11,090 nt of DNA, taken from assembly GCA_012513235.1 (NCBI GenBank), contig JAAZCO010000145.1, positions 1-11,090 of the forward strand, given 5' to 3'. Below the pieces are notes generated by a model that did not search any database, was not told where the DNA came from, and worked only from the letters and a program-made list of their open reading frames with translations. This DNA is from Gammaproteobacteria bacterium (lineage in GTDB: Bacteria; Pseudomonadota; Gammaproteobacteria; Pseudomonadales; Pseudomonadaceae). Position 1 is the stretch's first letter; each line of letters begins with the position of its first letter. The position numbers and the translations under genes were made by a program. Shown piece after piece: positions 1 to 5,830 of the stretch.

Positions 1-753
1 GTCTGACAAGTTAGGTGCGCCAAGTAAAGGGTTACCTTTGGCTTCAGGGCCGTGACATGCTACACACATAGTGTTGTAGGATTGTTGACCTGCCTCAAGG
101 TCGAGACCTTCAGGGTTCTTCAAACCAGACAAGCTACGTACATAACCAGTAACGTTTTTAACACCTTCGTTACCCAATGCTGCTTCCCAGCCTGGCATTG
201 CTGCCATACGACCGTTCAGGATTGTGGCTTTGATTGTTGCAGGCTCGCCGCCCCAGATCCAATCGTTGTCGGTTAGGTTAGGGAAGCCATGTGCGCCTTT
301 GGCGTCAGAACCGTGGCAAACAGAGCAATGCGAAGCAAACAGGCGTCCACCCATTTTCAAAGCATCGTCATCTTTAGCAACGTCTTCAATCGACATCGCA
401 GCATACTTAGCAAAGATAGGGCCATATTTTTCATCGGCTTTAACTATTTCACGATCATACTGCTTAGTTGATGTCCAACCGCCTTCGTAGCCTGGCAAGA
501 TACCTTTCCAGTTACCCATACCAGGGTAAAGCACAAGGTAGCCCACAGCAAAAACGATAGTGCCGACAAACAACATAAACCACCAGCGTGGTAATGGGTT
601 GTCAAACTCTTGAATGCCATCATAAACGTGACTAAGGGTTTGATCCGTTGTGTCACTGCGTTGACCTTTACGTGTCGCAAAAATGAGCCACGTTATGGCC
701 AGAATAGTACCACTCGTAAGAACTACGACGTACCAATTCCAGAAAGAAGTCAT
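1..753 (-). CDS. ccoP: cbb3-type cytochrome c oxidase subunit III, diheme cytochrome c CcoP (partial, 3' end outside window)
   Basis: CcoP carries electrons from soluble or membrane cytochrome c to the CcoO/CcoN core of the cbb3 oxidase. Reading down from the ATG at 753 gives 251 uninterrupted codons to the window edge, so roughly the last 40-50 residues of a typical ~300-residue CcoP are missing. Two hydrophobic segments (about residues 5-25 and 57-76) form the two-helix anchor seen in gammaproteobacterial CcoP. Two periplasmic heme c motifs follow: CSVCH at residues 143-147 and CVACH at 230-234. Met186, in an MAAMPGW stretch, is the likely axial ligand of the first heme. The start codon overlaps the ccoQ stop (ATGA), and AGGAGC lies 8 nt upstream (762-767), which fixes the start. 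It is the last gene of ccoNOQP. The family call is certain. Confidence 0.97.
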   Translation of the reverse strand, partial: MTSFWNWYVVVLTSGTILAITWLIFATRKGQRSDTTDQTLSHVYDGIQEFDNPLPRWWFMLFVGTIVFAVGYLVLYPGMGNWKGILPGYEGGWTSTKQYDREIVKADEKYGPIFAKYAAMSIEDVAKDDDALKMGGRLFASHCSVCHGSDAKGAHGFPNLTDNDWIWGGEPATIKATILNGRMAAMPGWEAALGNEGVKNVTGYVRSLSGLKNPEGLDLEAGQQSYNTMCVACHGPEAKGNPLLGAPNLSD

Positions 754-941
754 GGGTTGTTGCTCCTGGATGTGTCTTTATTCGGCTCGCTGTTAGAGCT
801 TGGATCTTCGTCAGCGAAGGGTAAGTTTGCAGCATCATCAAAGCTTGATTTGCGCTTACTGTTGTAAGCCCAAAATACCATTGCGATAAATGCTATCAAA
901 AGGAGTAGCGTGCCTGCGCCGCGAAGAAATCCAATGTCCAT
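750..941 (-). CDS. ccoQ: cbb3-type cytochrome c oxidase small subunit CcoQ/FixQ
   Basis: This 63-residue protein has one hydrophobic segment (about residues 9-26) followed by YNSKRKSSFDDAANLPF, the usual FixQ/CcoQ arrangement of a single anchor and a short polar tail rich in acidic residues and Asn/Ser. In the family it stabilises the CcoN-CcoO-CcoP complex rather than binding a cofactor. It lies 5 nt after the ccoO stop and its TGA overlaps the ccoP ATG by two bases. No clear Shine-Dalgarno is visible before the ATG, so translation may depend on ribosomes finishing ccoO. Identity rests on size, topology and position between ccoO and ccoP, since sequence in this family is poorly conserved. 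Confidence 0.94.
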   Translation of the reverse strand: MDIGFLRGAGTLLLLIAFIAMVFWAYNSKRKSSFDDAANLPFADEDPSSNSEPNKDTSRSNNP

Positions 942-946
942 TAACG

Positions 947-1558
947 TTACCGTTTGCTCTTAATAGATGTACCAAGTACCTGTAGGTAGGCTACAACAGC
1001 CTCCATTTCGGTCTTGCCCTGAACTGCTGTTACCGCACCTTTGATATCATCATCGGTGTAAGGCACGCCTAACCAGCGCATGGCCTCGATTTTGGCAACA
1101 GTGTCTTTACCATCTAATTTGTTTTCTACTAACCAGGGGTAAGCAGGCATCTTAGACTCAGGTACAACGTTACGAGGGTTGTAGAGGTGGGCACGGTGCC
1201 AGTCATCAGAGTAACGACCACCAACGCGCGCCAAGTCTGGCCCTGTACGCTTAGAACCCCATAAGAATGGGTGCTCATATACGCTTTCGCCTGCTACAGA
1301 GTAGTGGCCGTAACGTTCGGTTTCAGCACGGAAAGGACGAATCATCTGTGAGTGGCACTGAACGCAACCTTCACGGATATAGATATCACGACCTTCCAGC
1401 TGTAGAGCTGTGTAAGGCTTTAGACCTTCCACCGGCTCATTCACCAAGTCTTGGAAAAACAAAGGTACGATTTGTACCAAGCCACCAATACTGACCGCAA
1501 TCACCATAAAAAACGCAAGTAAACCAACGTTTTTTTCAACGCGTTCATGATTTTTCAT
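947..1558 (-). CDS. ccoO: cbb3-type cytochrome c oxidase subunit II, monoheme cytochrome c CcoO
   Basis: CcoO is the membrane-anchored monoheme cytochrome c that passes electrons from CcoP to heme b in CcoN. The 203-residue product has an N-terminal anchor (about residues 11-34), a single heme c site CVQCH (Cys65, Cys68, His69) followed by SQMIRPFR, the family block RTGPDLARVGGRYSDDWH, and ESKMPAYPW, with Met137 the likely axial ligand. Length is normal for the family. The ATG overlaps the ccoN stop (TAATG) and a strong GGAGG lies 9 nt upstream inside the end of ccoN (1568-1572), so translational coupling with ccoN is likely. Confidence 0.98.
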   Translation of the reverse strand: MKNHERVEKNVGLLAFFMVIAVSIGGLVQIVPLFFQDLVNEPVEGLKPYTALQLEGRDIYIREGCVQCHSQMIRPFRAETERYGHYSVAGESVYEHPFLWGSKRTGPDLARVGGRYSDDWHRAHLYNPRNVVPESKMPAYPWLVENKLDGKDTVAKIEAMRWLGVPYTDDDIKGAVTAVQGKTEMEAVVAYLQVLGTSIKSKR

Positions 1559-3000
1559 TAGTGAGCGCCTCCAACAGTAAAGCGTGCAGCGGCATTCGCT
1601 TTCTCAATGTCTGATGAACGTACAGTGCGCCATACGTTGTATGCCATAAACAGCATACCGGTTAAGAAGAATGCGCCACCAATCATACGTACCATGTAAC
1701 CATAGTGACCTGCTTCTAACGCTTCCACAAAGGAGTAAGTCAGTGTGCCGTCTTGGTTAATTGCACGCCACATCAGGCCTTGCATAATACCGTTGACCCA
1801 CATTGAAGCGATGTACAGTACGGTACCAATAGTTGCTAACCAGAAGTGTGTGTTAATCAGCGCGATACTGTGCATTTGGTCACGACCAAATACGCGAGGA
1901 ATCATGTGATACATCGAACCAATGGTAATCATCGCAACCCAACCTAGAGCACCAGCGTGTACGTGACCAACGGTCCAGTCAGTGTAGTGCGATAGGGCGT
2001 TTACAGTTTTAATCGCCATCATCGGACCTTCAAAGGTCGACATGCCGTAGAAGGCGAGCGATACAACAAGGAAACGTAGGATTGGGTCAGTACGCAGCTT
2101 ATGCCATGCGCCGGACAGCGTCATCATACCGTTGATCATACCACCCCATGATGGAGCTAATAAGATCATCGACATCGCCATACCTAAAGACTGAGCCCAG
2201 TCTGGTAAAGCGGTGTAGTGCAAGTGGTGTGGACCCGCCCAAATGTACAGAGAAATCAGTGCCCAGAAGTGCACGATTGATAAACGGTACGAGTAGATCG
2301 GACGCTCAGACTGCTTAGGTACGAAGTAGTACATCATCCCTAAGAAACCAGTGGTCAAGAAGAAACCAACGGCGTTATGTCCGTACCACCACTGAACCAT
2401 GGCGTCTGTAGCGCCTGAGTACAGCGAGTAGGACTTAAACCAAGTCACTGGGATCGACATGTGGTTAACGATATGCAGCATCGCGGTTACGATGATAAAT
2501 GCACCGTAGAACCAGTTGCCCACATAAATATGTGATGTTTTACGCTTGGCGATAGTGCCAAAGAAAACAATCGCATAAACCACCCAAACAACACCCAGTA
2601 GAATAGCGATTGGCCACTCTAATTCTGCGTATTCTTTAGTTGTTGTATAGCCCAATGGAAGCGTAATAGCTGCCATAACAATCACGGCTTGCCAACCCCA
2701 AAAGGTAAACGCAGCAAGGGTGTCAGAAAACAAGCGAGTTTGCGACGTGCGCTGCACCACATAATAAGATGTGGCAAATAGTGCACTACCACCAAACGCA
2801 AAAATTACTGCGTTAGTGTGCAAGGGGCGTAGCCGGCCGAAGCTGGTCCACGGAAGGTTAAAGTTCAGTTCTGGCCATACTAATTGCGCTGCAATTAATA
2901 CGCCAATGCTCATACCTACAATACCCCAGACCACCGTCATAATGGCGAACTGGCGTACAACCTTGTAGTTATAAGCATTCTCTTGGATTGCTGTGCTCAT
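1558..3000 (-). CDS. ccoN: cbb3-type cytochrome c oxidase catalytic subunit I CcoN
   Basis: CcoN is the proton-pumping catalytic subunit that reduces O2 at a heme b3-CuB centre in the inner membrane. The product (480 residues from the ATG at 3000) is a many-helix membrane protein. Expected ligands are present: His61 and His348 for heme b, His346 for heme b3, and His208, His258 and His259 for CuB. Tyr252 is in the position of the tyrosine that is cross-linked to a CuB histidine in this family. I aligned these from remembered Pseudomonas stutzeri numbering, with a constant shift of one. The frame stays open to an ATG at 3060, but the ATG at 3000 gives the normal length and has GGAAG 7 nt upstream (3008-3012). 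First gene of the operon. No canonical FNR/ANR box was found upstream, although cbb3 operons are often controlled that way. Confidence 0.98.
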   Translation of the reverse strand: MSTAIQENAYNYKVVRQFAIMTVVWGIVGMSIGVLIAAQLVWPELNFNLPWTSFGRLRPLHTNAVIFAFGGSALFATSYYVVQRTSQTRLFSDTLAAFTFWGWQAVIVMAAITLPLGYTTTKEYAELEWPIAILLGVVWVVYAIVFFGTIAKRKTSHIYVGNWFYGAFIIVTAMLHIVNHMSIPVTWFKSYSLYSGATDAMVQWWYGHNAVGFFLTTGFLGMMYYFVPKQSERPIYSYRLSIVHFWALISLYIWAGPHHLHYTALPDWAQSLGMAMSMILLAPSWGGMINGMMTLSGAWHKLRTDPILRFLVVSLAFYGMSTFEGPMMAIKTVNALSHYTDWTVGHVHAGALGWVAMITIGSMYHMIPRVFGRDQMHSIALINTHFWLATIGTVLYIASMWVNGIMQGLMWRAINQDGTLTYSFVEALEAGHYGYMVRMIGGAFFLTGMLFMAYNVWRTVRSSDIEKANAAARFTVGGAH

Positions 3001-3129
3001 GCTTAGACTTCCACGGGTAATGGATTTATTCGGAGTTAAATCACCAACAATTATGGGCAATGCCTATTGCCATTGCAATCAGTACGTCTTCATCGCACCT
3101 GAGTAATCAACACAAAAGTGCTGCAGGTC

Positions 3130-3162
3130 ATTTTTATTTTGTACAAATGACAAAATAAAAAT
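3130..3162. repeat. Perfect 13-bp inverted repeat upstream of ccoN
   Basis: ATTTTTATTTTGT (3130-3142) and its exact reverse complement (3150-3162) are separated by a 7-nt spacer. The sequence is almost entirely A/T. A 10-bp palindrome TTTGTACAAA (3138-3147) sits inside the left part. It lies about 130-160 nt upstream of the ccoN start. It could be a regulator-binding site, a hairpin in the cco leader, or a weak terminator for leftward read-through. The sequence alone does not decide. Confidence 0.6.
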
Positions 3163-3405
3163 ATACAAGAGTGCGTAACGAGCATAGCTCGCTGTCCGAT
3201 GTTGTCAGTGTGGCTGCTATCTTAGCCCAAATTCTTTGAAAAATAATACTAACGGGTAGTAATAAGACTATATATGGATAGATTGTGTGGAATTTAAACT
3301 CTAAAGGATGGTCACGATTATTTTTAGAGTGGTTATGTCGGTGTTTTACCAGTGCGTGGATCAGTGTCTGCGCTTAGGCGGTCGGGGTTTTGAATGCAGT
3401 GGCAT

Positions 3406-3414
3406 TGTTATAAT
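3406..3414 (+). promoter_or_regulatory. Possible extended -10 promoter for the alpha/beta hydrolase gene
   Basis: TGTTATAAT is a perfect TATAAT hexamer (3409-3414) preceded by a TGn extension, which can make up for a poor -35. The hexamer 17 nt upstream (GGTTTT) is not a good -35. Transcription would start near 3421 and leave a leader of about 70 nt. Confidence 0.4.
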
Positions 3415-3492
3415 GTTGCGATTAGTGCAGTGAGGATAATGTTAGGCGCGGGTGTAGCAGGAGTGAGATGTTTGTTTTTATATTATATTTAA

Positions 3493-4137
3493 ATGTTTGT
3501 TTTGGTGGGGTGGTCTCTGGTGTTATATGCAAAAGCGTCGCAATCTTTTTGTACTTTAATATGTGCGCATGGTGCCGGTGCGCCGATGGATAGCGAGTTT
3601 ATGGAGGCGATGACGCGGTATTTGTTAGCGCAAAATATCAGTGTTGTGCGTTTTGAATTTCCATACATGGCCCAGCGTCGACTTGATGCTGTGCGTCGAC
3701 CGCCCAATAAGGCGCAAGTGTTGCTGGATGCTTGGCGCAATGTATATCAGCAGGTGCGTGCGCAGACAGATGAGCCGATTGTATTGGCGGGTAAGTCTAT
3801 GGGTGGGCGCATGGCCAGCATGTTAGCGGATGAATTACAGGTGCCGGCGCTCGTGTGCTTGGGCTATCCTTTTTATCCGGCGCGCAAGCCCGAGAAGCCA
3901 CGTATCGAGCATTTACTAGAGTTGCAGACGCCAGCCTTAATAGTGCAGGGCGAGCGCGATGCGCTAGGGTCGCGTGAGGTTGTGCAGGCATATCAATTAT
4001 CGCCGGCCATTGTCTTTGAGTGGATGGCAATGGCCGACCATGATCTAAAGCCTTTAAAGCGCTCAGGTTTTACCCAAGAGGTATATTTACAGCAAGCGGC
4101 GGCGACTATTGCCGCTTTTATTAGGCGGCAGTTATAG
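3493..4137 (+). CDS. Predicted alpha/beta-fold hydrolase (KANL3/TEX30-like, COG3571 type)
   Basis: The 214-residue product has an alpha/beta-hydrolase layout: CAHGAGAPMDSEFM near the N-terminus (residues 25-37) forms the oxyanion region, GKSMGG (100-105) is the nucleophile elbow with Ser102, Asp156 lies in GERDALG, and His183 lies in MADHDLKP. The HGAGAPMDS block is characteristic of the small bacterial hydrolase family related to TEX30/KANL3. The substrate is unknown and nothing nearby indicates it. The start is uncertain: the ATG at 3493 has no clear Shine-Dalgarno (an AGGAG near 3460 is about 27 nt away), and GTG codons at 3505 and 3520 are alternatives. The hydrophobic N-terminus MFVLVGWSLVLYA may be non-native extra sequence rather than a signal peptide. 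It converges with ppnP, 14 nt from stop to stop. Confidence 0.9.
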   Translation: MFVLVGWSLVLYAKASQSFCTLICAHGAGAPMDSEFMEAMTRYLLAQNISVVRFEFPYMAQRRLDAVRRPPNKAQVLLDAWRNVYQQVRAQTDEPIVLAGKSMGGRMASMLADELQVPALVCLGYPFYPARKPEKPRIEHLLELQTPALIVQGERDALGSREVVQAYQLSPAIVFEWMAMADHDLKPLKRSGFTQEVYLQQAAATIAAFIRRQL

Positions 4138-4151
4138 GTTGTGAGTTGCTG

Positions 4152-4433
4152 TTAGCGGTATTGACACAGGTATGCAGTGTCAGTGCTGACTTTAATTAAA
4201 AAGCTGCTGTGAGCCTCTACGGTAAACTGTGCGCCTGCGGCGATGTCTTGCCAGTGATCGTTCGGTTTGAGCTTAATTTGTGCGCTGCCACTGATGATGT
4301 GCATGATTTCTGTGCAGGATGTATTAAAGGTGTATTCGCCAGCTGACATGACGCCGACGCTGGCTGTGTTGGTCTGGTCGGTAAAGCCAATGGATTTAAC
4401 CGCGCCTGCAAAATATTCGTTGACCTTTAGCAT
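4152..4433 (-). CDS. ppnP: Pyrimidine/purine nucleoside phosphorylase PpnP (YaiE, DUF1255)
   Basis: PpnP is a small cupin-fold enzyme that uses phosphate to split purine and pyrimidine nucleosides into base and ribose-1-phosphate, a cytosolic salvage function. The 93-residue product matches the E. coli protein as I remember it along its whole length. Shared blocks include NEYFAGAVKSIGF (residues 5-17), ASVGVMSAGEYTF (24-36), EIMHIISG (42-49) and the C-terminal YLCQYR. Length is normal (94 in E. coli). The ribosome binding site is weak. It is transcribed alone, away from the dehydrogenase gene at 4582. Its neighbours do not suggest a nucleoside operon. Confidence 0.94.
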   Translation of the reverse strand: MLKVNEYFAGAVKSIGFTDQTNTASVGVMSAGEYTFNTSCTEIMHIISGSAQIKLKPNDHWQDIAAGAQFTVEAHSSFLIKVSTDTAYLCQYR

Positions 4434-4463
4434 GAGTTTGACTCGTCATTTAAAAAGATCTGT

Positions 4464-4492
4464 AGCATAGCTCTGTGGCATGCTGGCGTCAC
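4464..4492 (-). promoter_or_regulatory. Possible sigma70-type promoter for ppnP
   Basis: On the minus strand GTGACG (4492-4487) and TATGCT (4469-4464) are separated by 17 nt. They match the -35 and -10 consensus at 4/6 and 5/6 positions. The -10 lies about 30 nt before the ppnP start codon. This is a plausible but moderate match. Confidence 0.4.
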
Positions 4493-4581
4493 GATTTAAT
4501 CCGCGAGGTGCGGGCTCTGAATCCAGGTTAAGTCAGGTTCTAGCGCTAAGAATAATTTTAATTACAGTTGTGAGGTGAAGT

Positions 4582-5457
4582 ATGGCTCGTGTTGCATTTA
4601 TTGGTTTAGGGGCGATGGGATACCCGATGGCAGGCCATTTGGCTAATAAAGGCCATGACGTCACTGTATTTAATCGCACTCTGGCAACAGCGCAGCGTTG
4701 GGCGCAAGAATATTCGGGTCGTGTTGCGCAAACACCTGCGCAAGCAGCGCAGGATGCTGAGTTTGTGCTGTGTTGCGTGGGCAATGATGATGATTTGCGT
4801 GCGGTGACTGTGGGCGAGCAGGGGGCTTTTTCAACTATCGCGGCCGGCAGTGTGTTTATTGATCATACGACTGCTTCTGCGCAGGTTGCTCGCGAATTAG
4901 GTGTAGTAGCCAATGAGCGCGGTTTTGCATTTTTAGATGCGCCTGTGTCCGGTGGTCAATTGGGTGCGCAAAATGGTGTGTTGACTATTATGGTGGGCGG
5001 TGATGCTGGTGCGTATCAGCGTGCTGAGCCTATTTTAGAATGTTATGCGCGTATGCAGCGTTTAATGGGTGATGTGGGCAGTGGCCAATTAACTAAAATG
5101 GTCAATCAGATTTGCATTGGTGGCTTATTGCAGGGCTTGTCTGAGGCGCTACATTTTGCTCAGAGTGCTGGTTTGGATGCTGAGGCTGCGATGGAGGTCA
5201 TCAGTAAAGGTGCGGCGCAATCTTGGCAGCTAGAGAATCGTTATAAAACTATGCTGGCAGATGAGTTTGATTTTGGTTTTGCGGTGCAGTGGATGCGTAA
5301 AGATTTCTCTATTGTCTTTGATGAGGCGCGTCGTAACGGTGCCAGGTTGCCTGTGACGGCTTTAGTGGATCAGTTTTATGCAGATGTTGAAGCCATGGGT
5401 GGTGCGCGCTGGGATACTTCAAGTTTAATTGCGCGACTGCAGAAAAATAAGCAGTGA
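4582..5457 (+). CDS. NAD(P)-dependent beta-hydroxyacid dehydrogenase family reductase
   Basis: The 291-residue product has the full set of family motifs: an N-terminal dinucleotide-binding FIGLGAMGYPMAGHL (residues 6-20), substrate-binding DAPVSGG (119-125), GSGQLTKMVNQ with the catalytic lysine at 172 and Asn175, and KDFSIV (240-245) near the cofactor. Family members interconvert small 3-hydroxyacids and semialdehydes (3-hydroxyisobutyrate, tartronate semialdehyde, glyoxylate/succinic semialdehyde). NRT at residues 31-33, after the second strand, is the type often seen in NADP(H)-using members. That is inference, and the substrate cannot be assigned. The start is secure: GAGGTGA at 4572-4578 with GAGG 6 nt from the ATG. 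The YkgJ-like gene follows closely, so the two are probably co-transcribed. Confidence 0.94.
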   Translation: MARVAFIGLGAMGYPMAGHLANKGHDVTVFNRTLATAQRWAQEYSGRVAQTPAQAAQDAEFVLCCVGNDDDLRAVTVGEQGAFSTIAAGSVFIDHTTASAQVARELGVVANERGFAFLDAPVSGGQLGAQNGVLTIMVGGDAGAYQRAEPILECYARMQRLMGDVGSGQLTKMVNQICIGGLLQGLSEALHFAQSAGLDAEAAMEVISKGAAQSWQLENRYKTMLADEFDFGFAVQWMRKDFSIVFDEARRNGARLPVTALVDQFYADVEAMGGARWDTSSLIARLQKNKQ

Positions 5458-5471
5458 TTGGGAGTGTTGGT

Positions 5472-5498
5472 ATGAATTTAGATCGAGTGTTGCGCTAG
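5472..5498 (+). CDS. Possible 8-residue leader mini-ORF (MNLDRVLR) upstream of the YkgJ-like gene
   Basis: An ATG at 5472 is preceded by GGGAG (5460-5464) with a 7-nt spacer, a better ribosome binding site than anything seen for the downstream gene. It is followed by only eight codons and TAG, whose last base is the first base of the GTG proposed as the YkgJ-like start (TAGTG). Such an overlap could let terminating ribosomes re-initiate. Alternatively the ATG is the original start and a one-base change has shifted the frame. The sequence alone cannot decide. Confidence 0.4.
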   Translation: MNLDRVLR

Positions 5499-5749
5499 TG
5501 GAGTGCCGAATGGGCTGTGGTGCATGCTGTATTGCACCATCGATTCACACGCCAATGCCAAATATGCCGCATGGTAAAAAAGCAGGCGAGCGTTGTTTGA
5601 ATTTAAGTGATGATAATTTGTGTCGCTTGTTTGGTTTACCCGAGCGCCCTGATTTTTGTGGTGCGTTTCAGGCGGAAGATAGTGTCTGTGGTAAAACTCA
5701 AGTTGAAGCGATTCAGTTGATCGGTTGGCTTGAGGGCGCTACCGCTTAA
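5498..5749 (+). CDS. YkgJ-family cysteine cluster protein (putative Zn/Fe-binding)
   Basis: The 83-residue product carries eight cysteines (residues 3, 7, 10, 11, 33, 42, 54 and 64) in the pattern of the small YkgJ-type cluster proteins: ECRMGCGACCIAPS at the N-terminus, then AGERCLNL, NLCRLFGLPERPDFCG and VCG. The family is annotated as Zn- or Fe-chelating and its function is unknown. I chose GTG at 5498 because family members begin at or just before the ECR.GCGACC block. The frame stays open upstream to a TTG at 5429 inside the previous gene, but that stretch does not look like protein of this family. GTG 5498 has no Shine-Dalgarno of its own. It starts 40 nt after the dehydrogenase stop and is followed by a terminator. 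Confidence 0.85.
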   Translation: MECRMGCGACCIAPSIHTPMPNMPHGKKAGERCLNLSDDNLCRLFGLPERPDFCGAFQAEDSVCGKTQVEAIQLIGWLEGATA

Positions 5750-5778
5750 GGCAATTAAAAGTACTGCATCGCGTCAAT

Positions 5779-5812
5779 AAAAAAGGCTGCTCATTACTGG
5801 GCAGCCTTTTTT
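5779..5812. terminator. Bidirectional rho-independent terminator
   Basis: An A-run (5779-5784) precedes GGCTGCTC (5785-5792), a 6-nt loop, GGGCAGCC (5799-5806) and six Ts (5807-5812). The stem is 8 bp with one G-T wobble, extended by the A/T runs. It has the hairpin-plus-U-tract form on both strands and sits between the convergent YkgJ-like gene and gltA, so it probably ends both transcripts. Confidence 0.93.
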
Positions 5813-5830
5813 GTGTACCTCTAGAACAAA

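Larger units (their letters stand above)
3001..3492. other. Divergent intergenic region between ccoN and the alpha/beta hydrolase gene
   Basis: This 492-nt non-coding stretch must hold the leftward promoter of ccoNOQP and the rightward promoter of the hydrolase gene. No conserved protein is recognisable in either strand. It contains an ATTGC-CATT-GCAAT dyad (3066-3079), a perfect 13-bp inverted repeat (3130-3162), a short CGAGC/GCTCG palindrome (3179-3191), an 8-bp ACTCTAAA/TTTAGAGT inverted repeat (3298-3305 with 3323-3330) and a possible extended -10 element (3406-3414). I could not place a convincing -35/-10 pair for cco. A single TTGAT half-site occurs on the minus strand near 3110 without a matching second half. 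Confidence 0.75.

Noticed and set aside
3001..3060. Longer CcoN starting at the ATG at 3060
   Set aside because: It adds 20 residues not expected for CcoN, whereas the ATG at 3000 has a GGAAG site at good distance and gives the normal length.
3001..3120. FNR/ANR-type box (TTGAT-N4-ATCAA) for ccoNOQP
   Set aside because: Only a single TTGAT half-site is present on the minus strand near 3110. The second half does not match at the required spacing. The ATTGC-CATT-GCAAT dyad at 3066-3079 has similar geometry but the wrong bases.
4110..4130. TGCCGC/GCGGCA hairpin at the end of the hydrolase gene as a terminator
   Set aside because: It lies inside the coding sequence and is not followed by a T-tract on either strand.
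5429..5497. YkgJ-like gene starting at TTG 5429 inside the previous gene
   Set aside because: The extra 23 residues overlap the dehydrogenase end, have no supporting ribosome binding site and precede the conserved ECR.GCGACC start of the family.
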